NCBI GenBank assembly: GCA_938034875.1 | Contig: CALHND010000002.1 | Coordinates: 62,001 to 126,000 of the forward strand | Reading direction: 5' to 3' | Source: an uncultured Clostridia bacterium | GTDB taxonomy: Bacteria; Bacillota; Clostridia; Oscillospirales; Acutalibacteraceae | Length of the DNA: 64,000 bases | Translations under genes and position numbers: made by a program | Notes under the pieces: model-generated | Told to the model about the DNA's origin: nothing | Database searches by the model: none | What the model saw: the letters and a program-made list of their open reading frames with translations, nothing else | In this document: positions 51,774 to 60,552 of the stretch, piece by piece | Numbering within the stretch: position 1 is the first letter of the stretch | Layout: every line of letters begins with the position of its first letter

Positions 51774-53339
51774 ATGAAACTAAATTATAAGCGCACATTT
51801 TGCGTTGGTTTTGCCTTTTTTCTGATTTTAGCCTTTTGGCAGGCATACGACACACTTATTCCAAAAATTTTGACCGATAAATTCGGTATGTCCCAAAGCT
51901 GGTCAGGCGTTATCATGGCGCTTGATAATTTGCTTGCTCTGTTTTTACTTCCACTATTCGGTACACTATCCGACAAGCACAAAAGCAAGATCGGAAAACG
52001 CACTCCCTTCATTATTGTAGGTACTGTTATCGCATCGATCATGTTCATTGTGCTGTCATACACCGATTATATGCAGCTTACCAACATCGACAGCATTCGT
52101 GCGGGTGACAGCAAAGCGCTTGCCGTAGTATATGATTCTCAGCAGGGCAAGGAATTAAAAACTCCTGACGGTAATATATTTGTACTGTCCGAAAACGATG
52201 TCGACGACAGCAAAGAAGTGTTTTCTAAAGAGCAATTTACCTCTATTACAATGGAAACAGTCGACTCAAACGGCAATACCGTAACCAATAAAGACTACAA
52301 CGACTATGTCATCCCCGCGCGTCAAGCGTATGCGTGGCAACAAACCATGCAAAATCCTGTCACACTTATTTTCTTTATAATCGTACTGCTGATAGTGCTT
52401 ATGTCCATGGCTTCTTTCCGTTCCCCCGCAGTAGCGCTGATGCCAGATGTAACAATCAAGCCGCTTCGCTCAAAAGCAAACGCAATTATTAATCTGATGG
52501 GCACGGCGGGTGGTATAATCATTCTTGTACTTGGAATCATTTTCGGAACTGGAAAAGCCGGCAACGCTCTAATGAGTTATACTCCGTTTTTTATCACTGT
52601 TTCTGCGATTATGCTGATATCTCTGGTAGTATTTCTCCTTACTGTAAAAGAGCCTCGTTTTGTTAAAGAAATGGAAGAAGAAAGTGCCCGTTATCACATA
52701 GATGAAGACGAAGGAAAAACCGATAGCAGCAGAAATCTCAGTCGAGCAGAATTTTTATCACTTATTTTGATTTTGGCATCGGTTGTATTTTGGTACATGG
52801 GTTACAACGCAGTTACAAGCAAATATTCTGTATATGCTGGTAAAGTGCTGAATTTGGATTATAACCTTACGCTTATGATAGCAAACGCTGCCGCTATAAT
52901 TTCATATTTACCTGTAGGCATAATTTCATCAAAACTGGGTCGCCGCAAAACTATACTTATCGGAGTTGTGATGCTGTGCATTTCATTTGCCGCCGCATCA
53001 TTCATAAAAGCCGGCAGTTCGGTTTTGCTTATGAACATTCTGTTCTCTGTTGCAGGAATTGGCTGGGCAACGATAAATGTTAACAGCTACCCGATGGTAG
53101 TTGAACTGGCTCGCGGTGGAAATGTCGGAAAATACACCGGATTTTACTATGCCGCAAGCATGGCTGCACAGGCATTTACTCCTGTTTTCAGCGGATTTTT
53201 AATGGATTACAAGTTTACAATTCTATTCCCTTACGCTGCAATATTTGTTGCGCTGTCGTTTGCAACCATGCTGTTTGTCAAGCACGGCGACAATAGACCT
53301 GAAGTGAAAAAGGGACTGGAAATCTTTGACGAGGACTGA
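51774..53339 (+). CDS. MFS transporter with a large extra-membrane insertion
   Basis: A 521-residue protein with about 12 membrane segments and the first MFS loop motif GTLSDKHKSKIGKRTP, closest in look to the GPH/SLC45-like sugar carriers. Between the third and fourth segments (about residues 95-195) there is a hydrophilic insertion of roughly 90 residues with many Asp, Ser and Thr, not usual for the family. The start at 51774 was chosen because AGAGG touches the ATG six bases upstream. The neighbours (cardiolipin synthase, glycerophosphodiesterase) hint at a glycerophospho-compound as substrate, as inference. Confidence 0.82.
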   Translation: MKLNYKRTFCVGFAFFLILAFWQAYDTLIPKILTDKFGMSQSWSGVIMALDNLLALFLLPLFGTLSDKHKSKIGKRTPFIIVGTVIASIMFIVLSYTDYMQLTNIDSIRAGDSKALAVVYDSQQGKELKTPDGNIFVLSENDVDDSKEVFSKEQFTSITMETVDSNGNTVTNKDYNDYVIPARQAYAWQQTMQNPVTLIFFIIVLLIVLMSMASFRSPAVALMPDVTIKPLRSKANAIINLMGTAGGIIILVLGIIFGTGKAGNALMSYTPFFITVSAIMLISLVVFLLTVKEPRFVKEMEEESARYHIDEDEGKTDSSRNLSRAEFLSLILILASVVFWYMGYNAVTSKYSVYAGKVLNLDYNLTLMIANAAAIISYLPVGIISSKLGRRKTILIGVVMLCISFAAASFIKAGSSVLLMNILFSVAGIGWATINVNSYPMVVELARGGNVGKYTGFYYAASMAAQAFTPVFSGFLMDYKFTILFPYAAIFVALSFATMLFVKHGDNRPEVKKGLEIFDED

Positions 53340-53345
53340 TAATCA

Positions 53346-54161
53346 ATGATTTATCTGTATATTGCCATTGGCGTTTTAGCATTCCTCATATTTGTATATT
53401 TTTTTATGATAATGCCCTCTATTCGAAAAAATGATACTGTAGAAAAGATCGGCACTGCTATATTTGCTCACAGAGGCCTGCATGATAAATATCGCCATAT
53501 TCCAGAAAACAGTTTAGCGGCATTCGAGCGTGCAATCCAGCTCGGCGTAGGAATAGAGCTGGATGTGCATTTGACCGCCGATAACGGTACCGTCATAATG
53601 CACGACACCACAACCGATCGAATGACCGGTGTGTCCGGTAATGTTACAGAAATGACCCAAGCAAAACTTGCACGGCTGCGTCTTGACGGCACCAATGAAA
53701 CCATTCCTTTTCTGAGCGATGTGCTACATTTAGTTGACGGCAGCGTACCCCTGCTGATTGAGCTTAAATCTGATGGCGGAAATTATGCTTCGCTTTGCAA
53801 AGAATGCTTTAAGCTTCTCGATAATTATAAAGGGTGCTATGTTATCGAATCGTTTGACCCTCGTATACTGTTCTGGCTCAGACGTAACCGCCCAAATGTT
53901 GGACGAGGTCAGCTAGCAACACATGATAGCAATAAAAGTCCATTTTTTACATTTTTACTTAGCAATTTGATGCTTAATTTCCTTTCAAGGCCTCATTTTA
54001 TTGCATACGATATTAGATATATTAATAAATCACTTGCACCAAACCTGTGCACAAAGCTTTTTGGCAGCAAGCTCTACATATGGACAGTAACCGACAAGTG
54101 TGAGCTTGAACATAATACAAAAAACGGTATTTCAAGCATTTTTGAGGGTTTTGAGCCTTAA
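53346..54161 (+). CDS. Glycerophosphodiester phosphodiesterase
   Basis: A 271-residue enzyme with an N-terminal membrane helix (residues 2-22) and a GDPD TIM barrel: AHRGLHDKYRHIPENSLAAF has the catalytic His and the HRG motif, IELDVHLTADNGTVIMHD holds the metal-binding Glu-Asp and second His. It splits glycerophosphodiesters to glycerol 3-phosphate. It starts 6 bases behind the transporter. Confidence 0.93.
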   Translation: MIYLYIAIGVLAFLIFVYFFMIMPSIRKNDTVEKIGTAIFAHRGLHDKYRHIPENSLAAFERAIQLGVGIELDVHLTADNGTVIMHDTTTDRMTGVSGNVTEMTQAKLARLRLDGTNETIPFLSDVLHLVDGSVPLLIELKSDGGNYASLCKECFKLLDNYKGCYVIESFDPRILFWLRRNRPNVGRGQLATHDSNKSPFFTFLLSNLMLNFLSRPHFIAYDIRYINKSLAPNLCTKLFGSKLYIWTVTDKCELEHNTKNGISSIFEGFEP

Positions 54162-54167
54162 ATAAAA

Positions 54168-54202
54168 AAACAAACACCAATACAACTGGTGTTTGTTTTT
54201 TT
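54168..54202 (+). terminator. Terminator behind the cls-MFS-GDPD operon
   Basis: AAACAAACACCA pairs with TGGTGTTTGTTT and is followed by more T. Confidence 0.85.
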
Positions 54203-54241
54203 ATGTAAATCTATATAAAAAAGATAAAAAGCGAGTGGGAC

Positions 54242-54270
54242 TTGTTTTTTTATTATTAATAGATTATAAT
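54242..54270 (+). promoter_or_regulatory. Promoter of the GT-C-like gene
   Basis: TTGTTT, 17 bases, TATAAT, 33 bases before the start codon. Confidence 0.65.
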
Positions 54271-54303
54271 TGCCATGCACTAAATTTTGGCAGGTGATAA
54301 AAT

Positions 54304-55890
54304 TTGTCAGTTAAAAATAATAGCCGGTTTACAATACCTCAAAACACTGCTCTTTTATTTTACAAGTCAGTCGTATTGATGACATTTGTTATGACCGCTG
54401 TTGCTTTTGCAGGCTCTGTTTTTTCAATTAATAAAGAAGCCTTACCGTTTAAAGTTTTTAATATTAATTTCAGCAAGGCGATTCTTGTCGTGTTTATTAT
54501 CGTGGGCGCCGCTGCTCTTGTAATATTATGGCGGTATTTATTTAAGCTGACTGCAAGGGTATCATCTCGCACACTATCCATCCTATGCGTATGTATGTTT
54601 TTGGTTTTTTCTGCGGTATGTGCCGTAATGTGTTTATTTATGAAAGTTACGCCTGCAACTGATGTTAAGAACATTCAGGATATGGCACTTTATATGGCAG
54701 AAAATAATACATATCACATCGACACAACTAATGGTTATTTTCAAAATTACAGCAACAATGATCTGCTTACAATATTAACTTCGATTTTTTTCAGATGTTT
54801 TAAAAAATTAGGCATAAACAATCTGTCACAAGCGTGCATTTGGCTCAATGCTGTTTGTATCATTATTGCGGAAGTGCTGGCCTTTTTTGGAACAAAGGTA
54901 CTATTCGGACTAAAAGTTGCGTGCAGATATTTGATTTTATCTGTCATGCAGCCAACCATTTATTTGACTGTTGTGTGGCCATATTCTAACACTCTTTGCC
55001 TGCCGTTTATGACGGGACTATTTTTACTTGGTGCGCTTATTTACCGCAGCAAACAGTCGTTTGCCAGGTTCATATACATTGCTTTGTTCGCTTTAGTGGC
55101 TGTTTTGGGATATTACATTCGGCCGGTTGTCATGTTTGAGGCTATCGCCTTTGCAATGTTTGCAGTGATTTGCCTCGTTTTTAAAAAGCATATTTTTAAA
55201 CAGGCATTAGCCTATATTTGTATTGCTGTTGTTTTTGGAGCTTCTTCATTTGTGTGCATGAGCAAAATTGTCGACACCTACGGTGGTGACAACTCGCGCA
55301 ACTTCCCCGTTACTCATTGGCTCATGTTGGGTCTGAACGAAAACGGCAGATTTAATAGTAAAGATTCAAGTTTCACACGCAAACATATTACAAAAGAAGA
55401 AAAAATTAAAGCAAATCTTGATGAGATTAACAAATCGCTTAAAGAAATTGGCGTTTTAGGGCTGCCTGTTCATGCCGTTAAAAAGCAGATTATAACATGG
55501 TCTGAAGGCAGTGGGAATTACTATCTGCGCGCAAAAAACATTGAGGAAACTAATTTTATTACTAACATTACGGTTGGCAGTGGACGAAAGTACATTATGC
55601 TTTACTGCCAAATGTACCGTGCGGCTGTTCTTTTCCTTGCCGCATTTGCAATGCTTTGCCTACTGCGCCGTAAATCCATAAGCCGTTCTTTTTACGCACT
55701 AATTACATTGTTCGGCGGTATGGTTTTCTACCTGTTTTGGGAGGCAAAGGAAAGCTACTCTATACCTTTCCTTTTTATAATTGTACTGTTTGCAACCATG
55801 GGTGTAGAGCGCTTATCTGAACTAAAGATGCACAAAAAGACTGGCGAAAATAAAATTAAAACAGAAGAAGACGAAACCATCCAGGTTTAG
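54304..55890 (+). CDS. Polytopic membrane protein, probably a GT-C glycosyltransferase
   Basis: A 528-residue protein with about 12 hydrophobic segments. The first outer loop, beginning PATDVKNIQDMALYMAEN, carries an Asp where GT-C (ArnT/PMT type) enzymes place their catalytic acid, and a large hydrophilic loop (about residues 335-415) sits in the second half. These features fit a lipid-linked sugar transferase, but no family motif is certain. The start is TTG with AGGTGA upstream. It is monocistronic, between two terminators. Confidence 0.65.
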   Translation: MSVKNNSRFTIPQNTALLFYKSVVLMTFVMTAVAFAGSVFSINKEALPFKVFNINFSKAILVVFIIVGAAALVILWRYLFKLTARVSSRTLSILCVCMFLVFSAVCAVMCLFMKVTPATDVKNIQDMALYMAENNTYHIDTTNGYFQNYSNNDLLTILTSIFFRCFKKLGINNLSQACIWLNAVCIIIAEVLAFFGTKVLFGLKVACRYLILSVMQPTIYLTVVWPYSNTLCLPFMTGLFLLGALIYRSKQSFARFIYIALFALVAVLGYYIRPVVMFEAIAFAMFAVICLVFKKHIFKQALAYICIAVVFGASSFVCMSKIVDTYGGDNSRNFPVTHWLMLGLNENGRFNSKDSSFTRKHITKEEKIKANLDEINKSLKEIGVLGLPVHAVKKQIITWSEGSGNYYLRAKNIEETNFITNITVGSGRKYIMLYCQMYRAAVLFLAAFAMLCLLRRKSISRSFYALITLFGGMVFYLFWEAKESYSIPFLFIIVLFATMGVERLSELKMHKKTGENKIKTEEDETIQV

Positions 55891-55915
55891 ACAAACTACT
55901 ACAAAAACCTTATCC

Positions 55916-55939
55916 CCCCCTCTCGCGAGGGGGTTTTTT
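55916..55939 (+). terminator. Terminator behind the GT-C-like gene
   Basis: CCCCCTC pairs with GAGGGGG around TCGC, followed by six T. Confidence 0.9.
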
Positions 55940-55970
55940 AATAAATACGATATTTAAAATAATTTTTATG

Positions 55971-55999
55971 TTGAAAAATAAACAAAAATGACCGATAAT
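55971..55999 (+). promoter_or_regulatory. Promoter of the 224-residue unknown gene
   Basis: TTGAAA, 17 bases, GATAAT, 29 bases before the ATG. Confidence 0.6.
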
Positions 56000-56028
56000 G
56001 AAAATATACTTCGAACGGCGGTGCTATA

Positions 56029-56703
56029 ATGAAAAAAATCAAAATAAATTGGGAAGCAATCATTAATCCCGAAAAGCATCCAAAGCTTTATAAAGCATAC
56101 AAATGGCTTGAAAATCAGTGGTATCACAATAAGGCCGCTATCTTGTGCGTAGCCTTTTTTTCGTTTGTTATAATATTTGGTCTGTCTCAGTGCATGTCAA
56201 AGGTTGAGCCCGATTATAAAATACTGCTCTGCGTTGATAAATTTTTGCCTACAGATGTGCGTTCTGCTATGGAGGTTTATTTTGAACAATATGCAGAAGA
56301 CATTAATGGCGACGGTAAAACTGTTGTTCATGTATTGGACTGTACAAGCGGTACAGATTATGATCAATACATAGCTAACAAAACTATGCTAATGGGCGAA
56401 TTACAAATCGGCGAAGCGGTTCTGATTATTGCTGACGAATCTTACTATGAATATTTGACACAAAAAGGAGATATATTCGAATCCGATCCCTGTTTTAATG
56501 CCAAAAACGGAAAAGCATTGGTGCTCAAAGGAACCGATTTTGAAAACTTCATTGACATCACTTTTGATGGATATATAACTGAAGACATGATGTTATACAA
56601 ACGACAGATGGACGGTACAGAATCAGGAACAACCAAAAAGGCTCAGGAGGCAAAAGTTAACAACGAGGCTCTTCTTAAAAAACTGGCCGAAAATTTAAAG
56701 TAA
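56029..56703 (+). CDS. Membrane-anchored protein of unknown function
   Basis: A 224-residue protein: cytoplasmic start of about 35 residues, one membrane helix (about 36-54) and an outer domain of about 165 residues. The outer part holds EDINGDGKTVVHVLDC and a later ADESYYEYL; I recognise no family. The DINGDG stretch looks like a calcium loop but is not followed by a second one, so it is not a dockerin. It lies just upstream of the dockerin/cohesin pair but has its own promoter. The C-terminal 40 residues are helical and charged. Confidence 0.65.
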   Translation: MKKIKINWEAIINPEKHPKLYKAYKWLENQWYHNKAAILCVAFFSFVIIFGLSQCMSKVEPDYKILLCVDKFLPTDVRSAMEVYFEQYAEDINGDGKTVVHVLDCTSGTDYDQYIANKTMLMGELQIGEAVLIIADESYYEYLTQKGDIFESDPCFNAKNGKALVLKGTDFENFIDITFDGYITEDMMLYKRQMDGTESGTTKKAQEAKVNNEALLKKLAENLK

Positions 56704-56758
56704 ATTACATTTATTTACTAATGCAAAATTTGCATTGTAGTTTTGATAAGTTTGCGAA

Positions 56759-56787
56759 TTGACATGTTGACATAATTTCTTTATAAT
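56759..56787 (+). promoter_or_regulatory. Promoter of the dockerin-cohesin operon
   Basis: TTGACA, 17 bases, TATAAT: both boxes perfect. It ends 33 bases before the ATG, so this operon is probably highly expressed. Confidence 0.88.
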
Positions 56788-56819
56788 ATTTAAAATTAGA
56801 CAAAAAAGGAGCTATAACG

Positions 56820-58760
56820 ATGAAAATGTATAATAAAGCAGTATTTTCCCTAATACTTATAATTGTAATGATATGCACCGTTATAGTTCCGGTTAATGTT
56901 ACCGCTGCCAATCAAATTGGCATCGTCAGAGTTGACACCTCTCTGAATGTCAGAAGCGGTGCCGGCTCAAGCTACGAGATCATTGGCAAGCTGTACAATA
57001 ATCAAACTGTCACTATTGTTAGCAGCACGCAAAGCAGCGGTGTAAAATGGTATAAAATCGAATATGGCAATACATATGGATTTGTTAGTGCAGACTATGT
57101 AAACATTATTGAAACCGACGGTAACTTTGAATCATATTTAACAGCTCAAGGATTCCCGGAAAGCTACAAAAACGGTCTACGCACTCTTCACAAAGAGCAT
57201 CCGGAATGGGTTTTTGTTGCACAGAAAATAAAACCCGACTGGAATACTGTAATGAAAAATGAATGTATAGTCGGATATAATCTTGTTCCATCAAGCAGTC
57301 CCGCATCACAAAAATCGTTTGAAAAAGGTGCATTCGACTGGGACAACGACACATGGTACGGACTGGACGGAAGCTGGGTTGCCGCCTCTGAACAGGTCAT
57401 AGCATGGGCTATCGACCCACGAAATTTTTTAACCGAATCATACATATTCCAGTTTGAAAAACTTAATTTTGTACCCAGCCATACAATTAGCGGAATAAAT
57501 GCGATTATAAAAGGAACTTTTATGACCGGCGATTATCCTGACAACAGCTTTGGTTCATATGCAGAGGCTATTATGGCGGTTGCTCGTGAATCGGGTGTCA
57601 GTGCATATCATCTTGCATCTCGCTTAAAGCAGGAGCAGGGATCAAAAGGTAATCCTTTGGCATGGGGCACTGTAGAAGGATATGAAGGTTACTACAACTA
57701 CTTCAACATCAGTGCATATGACACCGACTCATATAACATGTATGTCAACGGTGCTAGATACGCGAAAAAAAAAGGCTGGGACACACCGTATAAAGCTTTG
57801 CTTGGCGGCGCCCAGGTCATAGCATCGGGATACATTTCAAAAGAACAAGACACACTTTATTTGCAGAAGTTTGATGTAACTGATGGCGGCAACGGGTACT
57901 ACAATCACCAGTACATGACTAATGTTTTTGCGCCATCAAATGAAGCCTCTCGAATGATGACTGCGTATACTGATGACATACTTAATTCTGCGCTAGTTTT
58001 CTACATACCGGTGTACACCAATATGCCGGACGAGCCGTGTGAAAAACCCACAAGCACGCGCAACAATAATAATTTACTATCATCGCTTTCGGTTTCAAAT
58101 TATACTATTACACCCACATTTGAACGTTACACATATTCCTATTCGCTTGTCATTGAGTCAAACGAAGTTTCATCTGTAACAATTAATGCAAAAACTTCTA
58201 ACACCACTTACGCAACAGTTAGTGGAACAGGCAGTTTTGCGCTGAAAAGCGGGCTTAACACTGCCACATTGGTCGTTACCGCCCCTAGCGGTGTAAAACG
58301 CACATACACAATTGATATTACGCTCAAAACCACGGCGCAAGTTCCTACAATATCCACATCGTACAAACTAGGAAACCGCATTACCGGCATAAAACCCGAA
58401 ACATCGGTCAGCGATTTTGCAAGCAACTTTAAAGTTGCAAACGGAACATACAGTGTACTTGATGCCGAAGGAAAACAGGTTACAAGCGGTAACATCGGTA
58501 CGGCTTTTACCATTAAAATTTACAACAACACCGGCATTGAAACAAACTCATATCCTGTTGTAATTTACGGTGATACCAACAGCGATGGTATTATTTCAAT
58601 TCTTGATTTGTTGCGTATTCAAAAACATATATTAAATGCGCAAGTATTAACAGGTGAACGCTTAGAAGCGTGTGACATTACACATGACGGCATAATTGAC
58701 ATAATTGACCTGTTGCGTGAACAAAAATATCTGCTTGGAATAGGCGTAATTGAACAGTAA
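56820..58760 (+). CDS. Secreted glucosaminidase with SH3 and dockerin domains
   Basis: A 646-residue exported protein. Signal peptide 1-30; bacterial SH3 domain about 32-97 (LNVRSGAGSSYEIIGKL); a peptidoglycan glucosaminidase-type domain about 105-400, with likely catalytic Glu in SRLKQEQGSKG (E272); a cadherin-like beta-sandwich about 418-502; a further beta region; and a C-terminal dockerin (583-640). The dockerin has two calcium loops of the DxNxDGxxxxxxD type: D585-N587-D589-D596 and D619-T621-D623-D630, each followed by the F-helix core LLRIQK or LLREQK. It should cut cell-wall glycan and dock to a cohesin, encoded 12 bases downstream. Confidence 0.88.
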   Translation: MKMYNKAVFSLILIIVMICTVIVPVNVTAANQIGIVRVDTSLNVRSGAGSSYEIIGKLYNNQTVTIVSSTQSSGVKWYKIEYGNTYGFVSADYVNIIETDGNFESYLTAQGFPESYKNGLRTLHKEHPEWVFVAQKIKPDWNTVMKNECIVGYNLVPSSSPASQKSFEKGAFDWDNDTWYGLDGSWVAASEQVIAWAIDPRNFLTESYIFQFEKLNFVPSHTISGINAIIKGTFMTGDYPDNSFGSYAEAIMAVARESGVSAYHLASRLKQEQGSKGNPLAWGTVEGYEGYYNYFNISAYDTDSYNMYVNGARYAKKKGWDTPYKALLGGAQVIASGYISKEQDTLYLQKFDVTDGGNGYYNHQYMTNVFAPSNEASRMMTAYTDDILNSALVFYIPVYTNMPDEPCEKPTSTRNNNNLLSSLSVSNYTITPTFERYTYSYSLVIESNEVSSVTINAKTSNTTYATVSGTGSFALKSGLNTATLVVTAPSGVKRTYTIDITLKTTAQVPTISTSYKLGNRITGIKPETSVSDFASNFKVANGTYSVLDAEGKQVTSGNIGTAFTIKIYNNTGIETNSYPVVIYGDTNSDGIISILDLLRIQKHILNAQVLTGERLEACDITHDGIIDIIDLLREQKYLLGIGVIEQ

Positions 58761-58772
58761 AGGAGCTGTAAT

Positions 58773-60203
58773 ATGAAAATTGCAAAACGATTATGTACCT
58801 TAATTTTAACACTATCTGTGCTATTGCAGCTTTTTGTTGTATCGGCAAGTGCAGCAAGTGCGTCTCTTTCGGTCAGTAGTTCCACACTTTCCATTGGCGA
58901 CACGCTTACCGTTACCGTTACAATGTCAAACGGGTCGTCTGAAATAGGAGTAACAGAGGGATTTTTATCATTTAATTCATCTGTGCTCGAATACACATCA
59001 GGCAGCAACACGAATTTGCAAAGCGGAAGTAAAGTTAAAATGGTAGGTGTTGGTGACGGCAGTGCTACTTCGTCAAAATTTACTATTAAATTTAAGTGTA
59101 AAGCCGCCGGCACATCTTCCCTATCCCTCAGTGGCACAGTGGTAGACTTTGTCAGTGAAGCAGCTAGCAGTGTATCGGCATCAAGAACTGTAACAGTTAA
59201 AAGTGCTGAGCCACTATCCACCGACGCAACGCTCAAATCGCTTGTCGGATCATATGGCAGTCTTACACCATCATTTTCATCAAGCGTTACTTCATATTCC
59301 GTAACGGTACCAAACAGCGTTACCGTTTACACAATCACAGCTCAAACTAATCATTCAGGGGCAAAAACAAGCTACACCGGCAGCAAGGATTTGAAGGTCG
59401 GCGTAAACACTCGCTCGGTCACAGTTACAGCAGAAGATGGTGTAACCAAAAAGACTTATACCATAAAAATTACTCGTCAGCCGAGTACTTTAACAAGCTC
59501 AAACTCCACGTCATCTACGGTAACATCATCCCAAGTCACATCATCAAATACTTCAAGTGAATTTGAATTCACAATTGGGGAAAACGGTTACAATATTTTG
59601 AGCGAATGGCCAGCCGATACAAAGCTGCCAAGCGGTTTTTTTGCAATAGAATATTCCTATGGTAAAAAACAAATTGCAGCGCTAAAAAGCCACGGCGAAA
59701 TGATTTTGCTATACGCTGCCGACGCATACGGAAACAATAAATTTGTAATATACAACGCTGATACAAAAGCTTTTTCCGATTTTTACGCACTGGAATACAA
59801 CGGTAACAGCTACATTCTGATTGACAGAGACAGAACAGACTCCGTGCCAGTGGGATTTAGCTCAACCAAAGCTGATTTGCTCGGTCACGAGACAACAGTT
59901 TGGACTGATGCAAGCGGTCGTATGCTTATTTATGCAATAGATTCAAACGGTGAAAAGGGTTTTTATCTATATAATAAGGAAACCGGAGTTATAGATAAGT
60001 ATTCCCAAAGTGTTGATGCTGAGCCTTTGGAAAATGAGTCCGATAATGAAGAGGGTTGGCTTGATAAGTACAAAAATAACAACGATGCGCTTTTCAAAAC
60101 GGTTGTTGTTGAAACAATAATTATTGCGGTACTTCTTATTATTTCCGTTACATTCATTACCCTTTACGCATCAAAGTGCAGAAAGAATGAAACAGATCAA
60201 TAA
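58773..60203 (+). CDS. Membrane-anchored cohesin-like protein
   Basis: A 476-residue protein: signal peptide 1-27; cohesin-like beta domain 30-143 (SVSSSTLSIGDTLTVTVTMS, GFLSFNSSVLEY, FTIKFKCKAAGTSSLSLSG); cadherin-like domain 150-236 (LKSLVGSYGSLTPSFSSSVT, KTYTIKITR); Ser/Thr-rich linker 237-262; an unknown domain 265-430 with a repeated YAADAYGNNKFVIYN / YAIDSNGEKGFYLYN pattern; and a C-terminal membrane helix 443-465 with a basic tail. Its cohesin should hold the dockerin of the preceding protein at the cell surface. The same cadherin-like domain in both proteins supports a joint origin. Confidence 0.85.
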   Translation: MKIAKRLCTLILTLSVLLQLFVVSASAASASLSVSSSTLSIGDTLTVTVTMSNGSSEIGVTEGFLSFNSSVLEYTSGSNTNLQSGSKVKMVGVGDGSATSSKFTIKFKCKAAGTSSLSLSGTVVDFVSEAASSVSASRTVTVKSAEPLSTDATLKSLVGSYGSLTPSFSSSVTSYSVTVPNSVTVYTITAQTNHSGAKTSYTGSKDLKVGVNTRSVTVTAEDGVTKKTYTIKITRQPSTLTSSNSTSSTVTSSQVTSSNTSSEFEFTIGENGYNILSEWPADTKLPSGFFAIEYSYGKKQIAALKSHGEMILLYAADAYGNNKFVIYNADTKAFSDFYALEYNGNSYILIDRDRTDSVPVGFSSTKADLLGHETTVWTDASGRMLIYAIDSNGEKGFYLYNKETGVIDKYSQSVDAEPLENESDNEEGWLDKYKNNNDALFKTVVVETIIIAVLLIISVTFITLYASKCRKNETDQ

Positions 60204-60248
60204 ATAAATTTTACTGATAAATTAATAACTTTTTATATTATGTACAGC

Positions 60249-60281
60249 AAAAGCGCGGAAACAATTAGTTTCCGCGCTTTT
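60249..60281. terminator. Bidirectional terminator between the cohesin gene and DUF378
   Basis: AAAAGCGCGGAAA pairs exactly with TTTCCGCGCTTTT around a 7-base loop. Convergent genes share it. Confidence 0.9.
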
Positions 60282-60285
60282 GAAT

Positions 60286-60498
60286 TTATTTTTCGATTGT
60301 TTCGACCGGTTCGGTGTCTCTGAAAAGCAGCGAAATGCACCAAACGCCGGCAAGCGCTACCAATGTGTAAATAATACGGCTGAGAAGAGAAGTCTGACCG
60401 CCGAAAATCCAAGCAACGAGGTCAAAGCGGAAAAGACCTATGCTTCCCCAATTGAGAGCGCCGATGATAGTTAATGTTAATGCAATTTTATCAAGCAC
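60286..60498 (-). CDS. DUF378 family small membrane protein
   Basis: A 70-residue protein with two membrane helices and the DUF378 core IGALNWGSIGLFRFDLVAWIFG. The function is unknown; YuzA of Bacillus is a relative. GTG is the start, with AAGGAG about 10 bases upstream. The gap to the next gene is short and holds nothing else. Confidence 0.88.
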   Translation of the reverse strand: MLDKIALTLTIIGALNWGSIGLFRFDLVAWIFGGQTSLLSRIIYTLVALAGVWCISLLFRDTEPVETIEK

Positions 60499-60552
60499 CT
60501 GTTTTCAACTCCTTATTAGGTTTCAAAAACAGTTTGCCCGATTATAAATTTT

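Noticed and set aside
56029..56703. Dockerin in the 224-residue protein
   Set aside because: DINGDG is a single loop without the following helix pattern or a second copy.
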